Assembly (NCBI RefSeq): GCF_018446385.1
Contig: NC_055991.1
Coordinates: 101,415,712-101,479,711 of the forward strand
Direction of reading: 5' to 3'
Length of the DNA stretch: 64,000 nt
Source: Zingiber officinale
Taxonomy: Eukaryota > Streptophyta > Magnoliopsida > Zingiberales > Zingiberaceae
Part shown: in pieces, positions 45,492 through 57,985 of the stretch
How positions within the stretch are numbered: the first letter of the stretch is position 1
How the letters are laid out: every line of letters begins with the position of its first letter
Position numbers and translations under genes: made by a program
The notes under the pieces: generated by a model
What the model saw: only the letters and a program-made list of their open reading frames with translations
What the model was told of the DNA's origin: nothing
Database searches by the model: none

Positions 45492-46846
45492 CTATCCAGA
45501 TTTTATTTGAATATCTTCATCATCTTCTATATTTCTTGAATTAATATTTTTTGTATTTTGATTAATATTGTCATTTATTAAGTTAAGTAAGTTATTTTCT
45601 TCAAAAATTACATTAGTTGTTTCTTCAACTTTTAAGGTATTGTTGTTATAAACTCTATAGGTCCTACTAGTTGTGGAATACCCTAAAACTATTCGTGGGA
45701 TTGACTTAGATGTGAATTTTCCTAAGTAGTCCTTAGTGTTTAATATATGAACTTTACACCCAAAACCTTTTAAATAATTTAAGTTAGGAATCTTGTTGTA
45801 ATATAATTCATATGGAGTTTTATTATGTATTTTATTAATTAAGATTCTATTTTGAATGTAACAGACTGTATTAATTGTCTCTGCCCATAATTGATTATTT
45901 AGGTTGTATTTATTTAACATGGTTCTAGTGGCTTCTTGTAGGGTTCTATTTTTTCTTTCTACTAGACTATTTTGTTGGGGGGTTCTAGGGCATGAATATT
46001 CATGTTTATATCCATTAATCTCACAAAATTCAATAAATTTTAGATTTTCAAATCCCCCCCCTTGGTCACTTCTAATTCTTTTAATTTTAGTATCTTTTTC
46101 ATTTTCTACTAAGTTACAAAAAGTTTTAAAGATTTCGTAGGTTTCATATTTAGATTTTAGAAATTTTACCTAAGTAAACCTTGAGTAATCATCAATTATT
46201 ACTAAGCAATATTGGTTTTTGCATAGTGACTTAGCCCCATGTGAATCAAACAGGTCTAACTATAGAAGTTCAAGTATTGAGTTAGTTCTACTTAAATTGG
46301 TTGATTTATGGGTTGACTTGGTTTGTTTACCTTGTTGACATGCATTACAAATTGAATTTTCGATAAATTTTAATTTGGGCAAGCCTCTGACTAAGCCATT
46401 TTGACTCATTTTTGAAATAAGTCTGGTGTGAGTGTGGCCCAGTCTTCTGTACCACAACTTAGTTTACTCTTGTCGTGTCAATAGACACTTAAGTGAGGAG
46501 GTTGGTAGATCAATTGAATATATATTCTTTTTTCTAATTCCCTTAAGTGTGATGTTAGGATTTCAACATTTTTAATTAAGCATTCAGATTTTGAGAATGT
46601 GACTAAGTATCCTGAGTCACTTAATTGGCTAATACTTAGTAACTTAAAATTGAATCGATCAACCAATAAAACTTTTCGAATATAGAAATCGAAACTTAGT
46701 TGGATATTACCTGTTCTGATTATCTTGAGTGTTCTGTCGTTGCTTAATGTGACAGACCCTAGGTTCTTTAATTTCAACTTAGTGAATTTCAATCTATCTT
46801 CAGTCATATGCCTGAAGCATCCACTATCTAGCATCCATTGATCCAA
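45492..46846 (-). pseudogene. Protease-integrase region of the Sirevirus-type element
   Basis: Three open pieces. 46846-46478 carries the aspartic protease start (WMLDSGCFRHMT, with the Asp-Ser-Gly site) and LLSISQLSDSGYLVTF. 46457-46260 is the integrase zinc-binding module; its RRLGHTH and CNACQQGKQ remain, but the first His of the usual WHRRLGH is Tyr. 45920-45492 is the integrase C-terminal part (NQLWAETINTVCYIQNR, YELYYNKIPNLNYLKGFGC). The catalytic core at 45920-46260 is split by stops and a frame change (SCPRTPQQN remains, in another frame). Confidence 0.87.
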
Positions 46847-46989
46847 AGCTTTATATTCCTATACATAAAGTATTTAATTTGGTTCAATTTGATGGATAGA
46901 AAGATAGTTTGATTGAAATTAACTCTTAATGTTCCATCTCACCCAGTCTAGGTTATCAAACATGGTATCCCTATGGGTGATTGTGAGAT

Positions 46990-47400
46990 AGTTTTATTGA
47001 GTTAAACAGTTTTAAGTTAGGATTAAATGATTAATTAAATTAAGATTATTTATTAATTAAATTAAAATTATTTAAGTGATTAAGTTAAAGTTATTTAATT
47101 AAAAATTAAGTTAAAATTATTTAATTAAAAATTAAGTTAAAATTATTTAATTAAAAATTAAGTTAGAATTAATTAAGTGAAAATTAAGTTAAAATTAATT
47201 AATTAATTAAGAATTAAGGTAAAATTGTTTAATTAAAAATTAAGTTAAAATTATTTAATTAAAAATTAAGTTAGAATTAATTAAGTGAAAATTAAGTTAA
47301 AATTAATTAAGTGAAAATTAAGTTAAAATTAATTAATTATTTATTTAAAATAAAATTGATTTAATTGATTTGTTTGTTTAAAATTAATTTATTAATTTTA
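46990..47400. repeat. AT-rich tandem repeat, about 26-bp unit
   Basis: Repeats of AATTAAGTTAAAATTATTTA with 26-bp spacing in the middle (47080-47170 and 47220-47280) and variants at the edges. It stands in the spacer between the gag and protease regions. Confidence 0.75.
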
Positions 47401-47607
47401 AATTATTTTAATTCATTTCTAAATTTTACCTAGGTCCATCTCACTCATTTCTAAATTATAAATCAGGGATTCTTATAGATTTTGTGAGATGGTTTAATTT
47501 TATCTATGATTTATGTTATGTCTAAGGATTAATTTACATTTGAGTTTGACTCAGGCTTTTCAATTGGTCAATTAAATACACATTTCAAAGATTAGCTTGC
47601 AGGTTGT

Positions 47608-47665
47608 GGTGAGGCACTAGGCCTTCTTGGGTATGAGATCATCCACCACTTCTAGACAAAGCCGC
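47608..47665 (-). other. Shared ~55-bp conserved block, copy 2
   Basis: On the minus strand it reads CTTTGTCTAGAAGTGGTGG and continues through CCAAGAAGGCCTAGTGCC. It is close to 14073-14128. It lies about 130 bases after the end of gag. Confidence 0.8.
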
Positions 47666-47793
47666 TCAAAGAAATTGGGTATTTAATTTTCCTTTTGAAA
47701 TTTTTAGGTCTAACTAGTCAAGTATAAATTACGCCTATGCCCTTAATCTATCCTAATCTAAGCATGTGTAGTAAAAGCAGTAAGCAACAATCA

Positions 47794-49473
47794 TCAAACA
47801 ATTCTTATAATGGTCTTTCTATTGACTTCCCTTAGATCATAGTCTCGATATGGTCTATCAAGGTAATTGACTTGATCCTTAGGGATCCAATATTTTCCAA
47901 GTCCAACTTGATTAACCAAGTTTGACTTGGGGACCCATGCTTGGATTAGTTTCTTGTTCATTCTATTGACAAGAGATAGATATGAACGGTTTTTCCTTTT
48001 TTTCCTAAATCCTAGTCCGGATCGATTGTATACGGTCTTTTGTTTTCCAAGAATCAAATCAAGATTCTTAGAATCTTGTGTAAACCATTCAAATGTGATC
48101 TTCAAATCCTTGACTTGAGTTTCCAGGCTGGAATTCTCCTCCTCAAGCTTTTGGACTTGAGTTGAGGTTTCAGTCTGAATAGGGTCATTCAAGGATTCGG
48201 AGTTAGTCACTTCTTTAAGGGTTGTTACCTCCTTTAGAAGTGATTTGATCAGAACGTTAGATTTATCTAGTTTACGCATAAGATAATTGACTAGATTATG
48301 CAACCGAGAAATACTTACATCGGGGTTAGGCCCTTCGGAAATAGATACGGATCTGTGGCTTCTCTCTGATTCTGCTTTTGATTCATTCTCGCTTTCAAAT
48401 TCATTGGTTTGGTCCTGGGCCGTTAGTGCAAGGAAGCTCGTCTGTTCAAGCTCTTCATCAGACTCTTTTGATGAGGACTCATCCCAGGTTGCCTTCAGAG
48501 CTTTCTTCTTTCTTTGCTTCTTTGCATCCTTTTGATTCGGATAGTTGGCTTTGATATGTTCCTTTTGGTTGCAGTCGTAGCAGGTTACTTCGAACTTCAC
48601 CTTCGAACTTGGTTAAACCTCCTTGGACTGGATCACCTTCTTGACGTCCTTCTTGTTGAAGCCCTTGTTCTTTTTGTAGAGCTTTCTTACCAAGTTGACG
48701 AGTTCAGCTGTGATCTCGTCATCGTCATCGTCATCGTCTTAGTACGGTTCTTCTTCTGACTCCGATTCGGTTCTGCGTCTTACTTTTTATTCGCGCGCTC
48801 TGCTTGTACCTGCAATCAAAGCTATACCCTTCTCAGATGATTGAGCGTTAATTTGTTCATGTAATTCAAATTCAGCAATAATTCGTCAAATTTAATTAAA
48901 GATAAATCTTTGGATACCTCGTAAGTATCTACCATGGATGCCCACAAGGTATTCATCGGAAAGGCATTTAGGGCGTACCTTAGGACGTCGCGGTTCTCCA
49001 CTTTCTGTCTGATTGCATGGAGTCCGTTTAGCAGATCTTGTATACGGGCATGCAATTAGCTTGCCGTTTCACCTTCCTGCATTTTAATGTTGTATAATTT
49101 GTTAAAAAATGAGATCCCTCTTACTTACCTTCGTGTCTGATGTACCCTCGTGTAGCTAGATCAGTTTTTGCCCCAACTCTTTTACACTTGAGAAGGGGCT
49201 GACTCGATTCAGTTCCTCCTTTGTAAGGCCGCATTGAAGGATACATGTTGCTTTTGCGTTGGCTTCTATCTTCTTTATTATGCTAGGTTCCCAATTTTCG
49301 CATGATATGAGTTTTCCTGCGCCATTAAGTGGGAGTGAGATGTCGGTCTTGATGATCATCCATACCTCAAACTGAGTTTGGAGGTAGGACTCTATTTGGC
49401 CCTTCCAATAGCCGAAGTCTTCCCCGGAGAAGAGCAGTGGTCGGGTTGTGCTATAGCATTCTCGATGAGCCAT
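47794..49473 (-). pseudogene. Gag of the Sirevirus-type element, broken
   Basis: Starts at ATG 49473 (MAHRECYSTTRP). The N-terminal capsid part is FSGEDFGYWKGQIESYLQTQ, with a stop at 49156. A second piece is 49055-48822 (YALNAFPMNTLWASMVDTYEV). A third (48600-47794) holds a degenerate zinc knuckle, CYDCNQKEHIKANY, where the Gly before His is Glu and the last Cys is Tyr. An acidic/Ser-rich stretch and a coiled coil (SLLKEVTTLKEVTN, KLEEENSSLETQVKDL) follow, then the conserved C-terminal phrases WVPKSN and YWIPKDQV. At least two stops or frameshifts divide it. Confidence 0.85.
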
Positions 49474-49730
49474 TTGTGAAATAAATCTCGCACACAGGAA
49501 AAAATAAACGACAAAAGATTCCAAGACTAGGTCTTGGGTTTAGTAGTGCAGGTTAAAAAAAATAAACACGCAAACCCGAGTGGTGTTGCACCAACTTCGA
49601 GAAAAAATTTGATTACTAAAGAAAAACTAGATCAGAAGACGCCAATACTACCGATTTCGATCAACTCTGAAAAACTAAAAATCACCACGAAAAATATGCT
49701 TGATTGGTGGTTGCACCAAATTGAAGCGAC

Positions 49731-49745
49731 CCCGCTCTGATACCA
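49731..49745 (-). other. Primer-binding site of the Sirevirus-type element
   Basis: TGGTATCAGAGCGGG on the minus strand, two bases from the 5' LTR. It matches initiator Met-tRNA. Confidence 0.9.
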
Positions 49746-49747
49746 AT

Positions 49748-51009
49748 TGTTGGATCGAAAAGCGCTAGAGGGGGAGGGGGGGGGTGAATAGCACTCGTGA
49801 CTTTCACTTTTCGTTTCAAAAATCTTAGAATAATGCAGCGGAAATTAAAACACAGAGACACAAGCAAACACAGGGATTTACTTGGTTCGGAGCCTGTGGC
49901 GACTCCTACTCTAAGGCCCACGCTTATTGAGCATTTACTTTGGGCAACAACTATAATCGCGCAAAAGATTACAAGAGATTAATATAAAACTATACTGAAA
50001 AAGCTATACCGACAATAGTGAATTGAAACTTCGCAGCTTCAGGTCGTCGGGGTCTTGTTGTAGTCCAGTCGGATCGTCTCGTTAGCAGTGCGCTGAAGAA
50101 GGATTGCTAAAATTGTATTAGTCCAAACTGCTGGTCGAGACAGGCTTATATAAGCTGTTGAGGGCGCCTTCAATGTCCTTAAGGGTGCCTCCATCCCAGG
50201 CGGATCCGCAGCGTGGATGAGCTTTAACTCCATCGCAGCCTATCCACCTGAGGGCGCCTCCAATGCCATAGAGGGCACCTTCAAGGTCGTCCGAGGTGCC
50301 TTAGCACTCCATGAGGGCGCCTCCAGCCTTGCTGCGCACACTCTCCAACTCTTGCACTTGAGGCGCCTCCAAGCTCCATGGAGGGCGCCTTGAGTACTGT
50401 TCATCTAAGGCAAACAATGCTATTTTATCCCTACAAGATACATTAGTCCCAAAATACCATGTTTACCCTGCAACATAAAGTTAGCACGTAATAATAAGAC
50501 AAACATAAATGTTTTGACAGTCACCGGACTGTCCGGTTCTGACTTCGAATTTCCGACTGGAATAGGGTCGAACCGATGCCTAGTGTTCCCTCTTTCGAGG
50601 AACGCGTCCTCACCACCTCCACTCAGGAGAGTATACCTGTTGCCAGTTTGATCCTCCAGATCGACTGAGCTTTTACTCAACGCCTGAGTCTTCAGGTCTT
50701 TCCACTGGACGTCCGCTCCATGACCCGCCCAGACTTTCCACCCGATCCGCGACACCAGGATTTTCACCTAGAGTTTCCGACTCTAGTACTTTTGCCCGAA
50801 GACCTCGACCCGCCAAGGCTTTCCGCCTAGGGTTACCACCCCCTAGTGTTTTCTGCCTGCCTAACCGCAGCTAGGACTTTTGCCTAAGATACCCTAGGAC
50901 TTTTCCTGCAGACTCATTCAAACACATTAGATCACAAATAACCTTAACTTTGAATCCTTTGTCATTATCAAAACTCAGGTTCAACCGTCGGATGCTTCCC
51001 TCACCAACA
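49748..51009 (-). repeat. 5' LTR of the Sirevirus-type element
   Basis: 1,262 bp, the partner of 38180-39464. The TATATAAG box is at forward 50145-50154. The GGAGGCGCCTC palindrome array is at 50155-50400. Confidence 0.92.
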
Positions 51010-51014
51010 ACCTA

Positions 51015-52720
51015 ACTCGGTCTCAAAGGGGCAAACAATTAGTTTCCACTCATGACAATAATTTTTTCAATCTCTTATTTCATATACTTTTTTAAAAAAA
51101 AAACAATTGTACATTTGTAATGATGCAATTGGTGAGATTTCTATTTTTTCAAATGAGCTTTAATATTTCGAGCATCAATCTAATGACCAAGATATAGTTA
51201 AGAAATCACTATGAGAATTCAAGTACTCATCAAGCCTAATGAATCATGACTATTTTCAGAACCCTCAAGTTGTGAATTCTCCTCTTGGGTTATATTATCT
51301 CTTTCCTCTCTTAAGAGTTTCAAGGCTTTGAAAGTTCGATAGGGTTCAAAATTTGGAGTGCTCCTATTCCGAAACACAAGTGGTTGTATCTTGGGAGACG
51401 ATTGCCAATAAACCGTAAGCACTTGGGTGGGGGTAATATCATCTTAAGGAAAAAAGACCTAGCCTCCACCTCGACCTTAATACTCTTATCCTTAGGGATG
51501 AGTTTACCCAAAGGGATTGTGTCGATATCCGAAGGGATGATTCGACGACTGACAAGATTAGGTCGGTAGCGACGATACTAAGAAAGGTATGTCTCTTACC
51601 CGAAAGGGTACTTCGATAATCGAAAGGGGATGTCGAGAGTATAAATGATACAAGGTCCACATCGCCATACTGAGCTCCACCGGTTAGAATCATTAACTCA
51701 TCGTCGAGATGATTAATTGGGATCAACCATTAGATCTCAACACCGAAGATTAATATATCTATATTTTTCTTCGAGGAAAAATATCCAACAAATACAAGTT
51801 AAAATAACTCCTGATAATTAACATAACTCATCTTACAAAAATTATAAAATTACTCTTAATTGAAAATTTAGACCAGATGAAATGAAAATCAATTCAAACT
51901 TAATTAAACTTTGATTAAAATTAAATTAAAGCTGTAATCGAAATAAACCTAACAACTAGATTAATCCTAAACTGAAAATTAATTAATTAATATATTAATA
52001 TGAAATCCGAATAAATTAATTCTAACTCAACTAAGCTTAATAAATAATTGAAAGATGAATTCAAAATTATTAATCAATTATTCTTATAAATCCTAAATTA
52101 ATAAATTATTAATTTTAACTTAAATAATCAAAATTAATTAGATCTAACTCATAATCAGAGTAAACCGAATTTCAGTAAGCCAATTTCAATCCTAATAATT
52201 TGAAATTCAAAACCAAATAAAAATAATCCAACCCAATTAAATTAATTAGCTTTAAATCAATACTTAAATCAATTTAACTCTAAATAATGAATCTTAATCG
52301 TAATTAATTCAAAACTTAATCCCCTATTATATATATATATATATATATATATATCACATTTACTTATTATCTTTTATCTGTAATCATTGTAGAAAGAAAC
52401 GTAAGACCTCTCAAAAAGAGGCTAGATTTTCGATTCTCAGCCTAGATCCTAGGTTTTCCACTTAGGTTTTAAATCAATCCTTTAATAATAAAGAATTCTT
52501 AGTTGTTGGGCCACGATGTAGTGATCTTGCGTTCTATCAAACTTACTATCGTGAAGCCATTAACATATTCAGCACCTTTTACTAGACAGTTTAGTTTATT
52601 GTACACATGCATACAACACAATACTATGTATAAAGTTCTATCATAATCTGTGTGAGATTGATGTACATCATTTTAAAATCAATGTTGCATCTAGGGGCAT
52701 GTTTGATCTTCACACATTTC
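51015..52720. other. AT-rich repeat-derived DNA, no gene seen
   Basis: The right flank of the Sirevirus insertion. 51850-52320 is very AT-rich with many AATTAATTAA runs, and a (TA)n tract lies at 52328-52354. No coding homology recognised on either strand. Confidence 0.45.
52328..52354. repeat. (TA)n microsatellite
   Basis: About 13 TA units without interruption after 52329. Confidence 0.9.
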
Positions 52721-53610
52721 TTCGATTTTTGCGCATATGGTTGTCAGGCAATTAGATCTTTCTCTTCCCATCCTACCCAGACACATTGCCAGATCCATTC
52801 TCGTATCTATCTCTAGACATCATATATGTTGACCTTTGAGGGCCCAAGTCCAAAAAAGATGTCATCAATAACTCTAAGTCCAAGAGACAATGCACTTTTC
52901 AAAATGGTTGTTTCTGGAGTTCATCCCCTAACATCACGAGACTTAGTTGTCTTGCATCTAATTCATCTCTTTTTTATGCATGCACTGAAACATCAATTAG
53001 ACCTTGACTTAGAATATTAGGTCTTTAAATCCATCATTTATTATTCGGGGTATACTACCTCGAAGAAAGTTCATATGATCCAGTGCTATATTCTTATAGC
53101 CTTCATAGCATCATTAGGGATAAGTGTCGGATGAGGGAAATTGATAGAGTTGTCTGATTTTGATATAGTAGGTATTCGTCAGTTATCCTTGACTGGGATC
53201 AAGGCTAGTTCACAGGGTCTTACATATAAGTGTAGTCATCCGTGTTACGTCCGACCCATTGGGGAGAGAGTCGATGCCGAGGAAGAACCTATTGCAGTTG
53301 AGGAGCCTTATGATCCGATGATAACCCAGAATATGACTATGACTCAATTAATAGATGCAGCTCAGGGTACATCTTCTATAGCCCCTCCATCAGCTAGTGA
53401 TCCTTACAGTCAACTTTGCGATGATATCTTTGGTTGCTTTAACTCACTCCAGACCATGATTCATGATCAGTACACCTCATTCCAGGGGTAGCTCATGGAC
53501 TTCCATCATAACATGACAGATCATATTGATACTCTAGAGGAAGAGAATCATAGGATGTTTGACTACCTTTGCTCCATAGATGATCACTGATATGGATTTG
53601 ACACTATTGA
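52721..53610 (+). pseudogene. Broken plant retroelement-associated ORF
   Basis: Pieces at 52826-53020 (SRDLVVLHLIHLFFMHALK), 53030-53140 (SYDPVLYSYSL-like in another frame) and 53141-53491 (MIELSDFDIVGIRQLSLTGI..CYVRPIGERVD) look like one protein split by stops and frame changes. The layout resembles the 'putative plant transposon protein' domain carried by some gypsy elements. The last part is acidic and Gln/Ser-rich, ending in a coil-like stretch (HIDTLEEENHRM). The family match is by impression and needs a search. Confidence 0.35.
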
Positions 53611-53859
53611 CATGTTTCAGACTTAGATCTATCATACTTGTTTAGACCTTAACCTATTTTAACTTTATGTTGTATCTAATGATTTAGTCTTGTCTGTCAC
53701 TTAGACTTTATGTATTTTCCTTATTCAGCTTTGTGTACATAAAATTATTTTCTACAATATAAATATTTGCTTTGTAGAATAGGTATCTATTTTTATGGTA
53801 TTTTTAAAATGATAGTTTTTAAAAACTTATATTTTCTTTTAGATCTATGATTTACAAAA
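53611..53859. other. No gene seen
   Basis: AT-rich spacer between the broken ORF and the Sirevirus 3' fragment. Confidence 0.35.
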
Positions 53860-54258
53860 CTTAGAGCTTCAAAAATGTCAAGATGGAACTAGCCTAGGTA
53901 ATACAGTAAAAAAGCATGATCCTATAGCTATAGGAATTCAACATCTCACAAGCATACTAGGGTTCTTTATTTGTGTGTTGTGAAACTTAGAATGTGGTGA
54001 GATGCTTAAAATTTTGCCTAGATTTCAAATGCTTTTATCAATGCATCGATATAAATTCAAGTTTTAAAAAATACATTGATCAAGTTGAGTAATCTTATTT
54101 AGTTAAAACTAATTAGAGGCCAAACACCCAACTTAACTAACTTTAGCCAAAAAGCTTATATCTTGTGATAAAAACTAAAAGCTAAAGTTAGACCGTTCTA
54201 AATAAGGACAATTGTCTAGTTGTTTCTTTAAACATTTTTTTTAGCATATGCATGATTG
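53860..54258 (+). mobile_element. Sirevirus 3' internal fragment, plus strand
   Basis: The order of phrases AACATCTCACAAGCATACTAGG, TTAGAATGTGGTGAGATGC, TGCCTAGATTTCAAATGC and ATGCATC matches the minus strand of 40560-40760, the non-coding zone before the 3' LTR of the complete element. pol and its own 3' LTR are missing. Confidence 0.65.
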
Positions 54259-54379
54259 TGTTGGGTCACTTTGGAGCTAAAGGGGAGGTGAATAGCTCGT
54301 CGCACTTGTTTGCTTGCTTCGAAGATGATGATGATATAGCAGAAAACCTCACAACAAGCTCACAATGCTAACACCAGGA
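54259..54379 (-). mobile_element. LTR end fragment, Sirevirus type, minus orientation
   Basis: TGTTGGGTCACTTTGGAGC.. runs into AGGGGAGGTGAATAGCTCGTCGC, which resembles the end of the LTRs at 38180 and 49748 (GGGGGGTGAATAGC). It is cut at 54379 by the plus-strand LTR that follows. Confidence 0.5.
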
Positions 54380-55600
54380 TGTTGGTATGGAAGCATCCGA
54401 TGATCAAACCTGAGTTTTGATTATGTCAAAGGATCCAAAGTTAAGTTATCTTGTAATTTGACAAGTTTGAATGAGATTGCAGGAAAGTCCTAAGTGTTCT
54501 TAGGCAAAAGTCCTAGTGGATTCTAGGCAGGTGGAAAACCCTAGGGGCAGTAACCCTAGGTCCTAGGGGGTGCTAACCCCAGGCGGAAAGTCTTGGCGGG
54601 TCGAGAGCTTCGGGAAAAATCCTAGAGTCGGGGACTCTAGGTTGAAATCCTGGTGTCACGAATTGGGTGGAAGTCTGAATGGGTCATGGAGCGGACATCC
54701 AGCATGAAGACTGGAAGCTTTGAACGTTGAGCAAAAGTCCAGTTGGTCTGGAGAATCAATCTGGCAACAAGTAAACTCTCATGAGAGGAGTAGGTGAGGA
54801 TGCGTTCCTCGGTGAGGGAACAGTAGACATCAGTTCGACCTAGGATTTCTGAGAAACTCGAAGTCAGAACCGGACAGTCCGAAAAGTTTCAAATACTTAT
54901 ATTATTTGTATTTTATTGTGCTAACTTAGTTTTGCAGGGTATACTTTGTTTGTGAACTAATATGCCTTGCAGGAAGGGAGTTGCACAAGAGAATGCTCGG
55001 ATGAACAGTGTCCGAGGTGCCTCCGGGCTGTTGGAGGCGCCTCGGGCGCCTTGGCTGTAGCTGCGCAGGAAGCACTGCAGAAGGCGCCTTCCAAGGACGC
55101 TGAAGGCGCTTTCGACTGGATAACTTTTGTAGGCAACGGGAGTTATCAATTTTGATCGGCGAGGGATAAGTATCCCTGTTGGAGGCGCCTTCCATGAAGG
55201 CTAAAGGTGCCTTCAGCAGGCTATTTAAGGTCGTCTCAACCAGATGGTAGAGATCATCATTCCGAGCAACTTCTTCTCTTACGTGTTGCTCTAAAAATAA
55301 TTCGACAAAGCTGTAACGTAACTTCGATAACCGAAAGCCCGAAGTTCCTTATTCATAGTTGTTGGTATACTTTTAATTCTACACTTAAATTATATATCTG
55401 TTGTAATTATCTTTGTAAAGATTTTACGATTGATTAGTGATTGTCGAACGAAAGCACTCTTACGTGCGGCGGGCCTTAGAGTAGGAGTCGTCACAGGCTC
55501 CGAACCAAGTAAAATCTTGGTGTTTGTGTATTGTTTGATTTCCATTTTATTCCGCTGCGTGTTTACTCGAAAAATGAATTAGCCACAAGCGCTATTCACC
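54380..55600 (+). mobile_element. Sirevirus-type LTR, plus orientation, 3' end missing
   Basis: Starts TGTTGGTATGGAAGCATCCG and aligns along its length with the reverse complement of the LTRs at 38180 and 49748 (AGGTTGAAATCCTGGTGTC, AACCGGACAGTCCG). It has a CTATTTAAGG box near 55220 and the GGAGGCGCCTC array at 54990-55215. It stops at CTATTCACCC (55600), about 30 bases short of the expected end, where the next element begins. Confidence 0.75.
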
Positions 55601-56462
55601 CTGTTGGTACCCCAATGTAGTTTTGATGTGATCAAACAAGTTAAGTTAAATCCTGTTGTGTTTAACCTTGTGTCTAAGTGTGCAGAAGCTTAGGAGCACA
55701 AGAAGTCAAGCAAAAGACGTAGCTAGTGAGAAGGATGGCACGGGAGAGAGCTGACGGGCTCGGTGCGTCCGAGGGACAAGGTGCTATGGAAGAGTACGCG
55801 GGTAGACGAGAAGGAGGCGCAAGGCCTTTCCGAGGGACGAGAAGCTAGAGTGGAAGGTTGCTCGAAAAGGTCGGAAGTTGGGTTCGAGTGAGCCCTATTC
55901 AGGATGGCCAAAATCACCCAAGTGGGCAGAGCCGGAGTGGAAGACCCGGACTGAGGCAAGCAGCACCGGAGTAGAGGGCCCGAACTGAAAAAAGTCAATC
56001 TTGTTGACTTTTAGGGTCTGGGCGCCCGGAACCTCACTTTTATCCATTTTGACGTGGATGTTAACCGTTGCGTTAGGGATAGAATTCTATCCCACTCCAG
56101 GCGCCTGGAACACTTCCAGGTGCCCCGACCAAGGCTATAAATACAATCTTGGTCCAAAAGCAAGAAAAGAACAATCAATTACTGAAACAACACTTGTGTG
56201 CTTTTCTTTCTAATTTAGCTTCATCTTTCTGTGCGTAAATTGCTATAAAGAGGCTTGTCCACCTGAAGGAGAAAGTAGTGTGATTTATTCCCTTGGATTA
56301 ACAACCTCCCTGGTTGTAACCAAGTAAATTCTTGAGCCTCATTTTTTTCTGTTCATTTAATTATTTTATGCAAGTGTTCTTTTAAGCCTGAGACGGGTTC
56401 GTTTGTTTTGATTTTGTGCAGGGCTATTCAAACCTCCTTCTAGCCGGCCAATTGTCCTAACA
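55601..56462 (+). repeat. 5' LTR of the gag-only element
   Basis: 862 bp, TGTTGGTACCCC to GTCCTAACA. TATAAATA lies at 56136-56143, directly after a palindrome array of GGGCGCCCGG / CCAGGCGCCTGG type (56025-56130). Confidence 0.85.
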
Positions 56463-56464
56463 AG

Positions 56465-56479
56465 TGGTATTAGAGCCAG
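56465..56479 (+). other. Primer-binding site of the gag-only element
   Basis: TGGTATTAGAGCCAG, two bases after the LTR, with one C-to-T change from the usual Met-tRNA match. Confidence 0.85.
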
Positions 56480-56521
56480 GACGCTTCAAGAGGACTAACC
56501 GCTGATCGAAGCACCGAATCA

Positions 56522-57926
56522 ATGGTCGGACCGAGCATATACCCACCGAAGTTCGAGGGGGAGTTCGCTAGCTGGAAAAAGAGAATGTAGGTATTCTTTA
56601 AAACTGACTTTAAATTACTTTTAATAATGAAGTTCGGTTTTACAGCACCCGAGGGTAAGGAAGAATACTAGTGGACAAAGAAGGAGCAGGTCGACTACAT
56701 GGCAAATGGCAAAGCAGAGTTCCATCTGCTGAGCATCCTTCCACCACAAGAAGTCAATCGGATCGGCACCTACAACTCAGCAAAGGAGCTTTAGACGAAG
56801 TTCCTTAAGCTACATGTAGGGGCATCCAAAGCCAAGCTCGCGAGATGGGACTTACTTCGCAACCAGCTCACCAACCTACAATTTGAAGAAGATGAAATGA
56901 TTGCACACCTTGGCTCGAGGATTAAGGAGCTCATCACTAGACTTTTGAATCACGAAGAAAAGGTAAGCAACTGAGATTCACTAATGGATATCACTAGTAG
57001 ATGCCTTCTATATCTCTAAGGACTTAGAATCTATTACCTTAGAAGAATTATTTTCAACTTTTGAAGTACATGAATCAAGATGTGCAGGTACGAAGGAGCT
57101 GAAGCACAACATCACCTTCAAGGCAACAAGAGACAAACATGAGTCAAAATCCTCTCTCGATGACGATGAAATGGTAATGATGGTAAGACATTTTAAAAAG
57201 TTATTTAAATCAAGAAAAACTAACCATCCGCAGGGTAGAAAGAGAAGGACAATCAGATGCAACCACTGCAATGAAGAAGGGTACGTTAAGGACAACTGCC
57301 TTAAGTTAAGGAATAAGGATAAGGACAAAGGAAAGAAGCCTGTCCAAACGAACAAGTACAAGACTTTAAAGGCGACATGGGATGAAAGGTCATCCGAATC
57401 AGAAGTTGAGGCTTTCTCTGGACTTACGTTAATGGCTAGTCATCAAGAAGATGAACACGAAGCAAGCTCATCCAAAATGAGCATCGAGAGCATCGATGAA
57501 GGGGGAGCTACATGGGAAGAAAGCAGCAGTTCAGGGGGAGGTACGGATAACGAGATTGACAAAGTAAGTTAGGTACGATCTCTACCTCCCGATGAATTAT
57601 TTAAATTTATGAAATTATTAACCAAAGATTGTTGCAAACTTGAAAAAGAAATTAAGAAATTAAAGTTAATTCTAGCAAAATCTTGTCCATTAGAAGATTT
57701 TGACAGAATAAAGCTAGAAAATGATAATTTTCAACTAGAAATAAATAACTTGAGAAATAATACATACACATATAGTACAAGTGTTAGAAAATATAACTTG
57801 AACTGTCATTTTAAATATCATAAAGGATAAATTAGAAACATTTCAAAGAAGTATGTCCCTAAGAAATTTCTAATTAACCCAGTTGGAAGGAACCTTTACT
57901 GGGTTCCAAAGTCTTATCTGAAGTAA
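56522..57926 (+). pseudogene. Gag of the gag-only element, several stops
   Basis: Starts ATG 56522 (MVGPSIYPPKFEGEFASWKK), then in-frame stops at about 56588, 56669, 56792 and 56972, and a frame change near 56995. After that it is open through ISKDLESITLEELFSTFEVH and a zinc knuckle CNHCNEEGYVKDNC, where the His is Tyr. An acidic Ser-rich zone ends in TAG 57570-57572. The frame continues with a coiled coil (KLEKEIKKLKLIL) and, after a TAA at 57828-57830, the C-terminal phrase GRNLYWVPKSYLK. The same C-terminal phrase marks the other two gag genes in the window. Confidence 0.82.
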
Positions 57927-57985
57927 AAGTTTAATTAGACTTAGGGCTTTCAGAGAGTACATTAGACGTTTAATTTCCTTATAAG

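Larger units (their letters stand above)
38180..51009 (-). mobile_element. Ty1-copia Sirevirus-type element, 12.8 kb, minus strand
   Basis: LTRs at 49748-51009 (5') and 38180-39464 (3'). The target duplication ACCTA is exact at 38175-38179 and 51010-51014. Coding order on the minus strand is gag, protease, integrase, RT-RNase H, i.e. copia order. Polypurine-like tracts repeat several times in the 3' non-coding part (forward CTCTCCCTTTTT, CTCCCCCCTTTTT, CTCTCCCCCTTTG at 39465-39730), a Sirevirus trait. A gypsy-type solo LTR is nested at 40778-43730. Every ORF is broken or has lost key residues. In the first ~190 bases compared, the LTRs differ at about 15 positions, so this is an old copy. Confidence 0.93.
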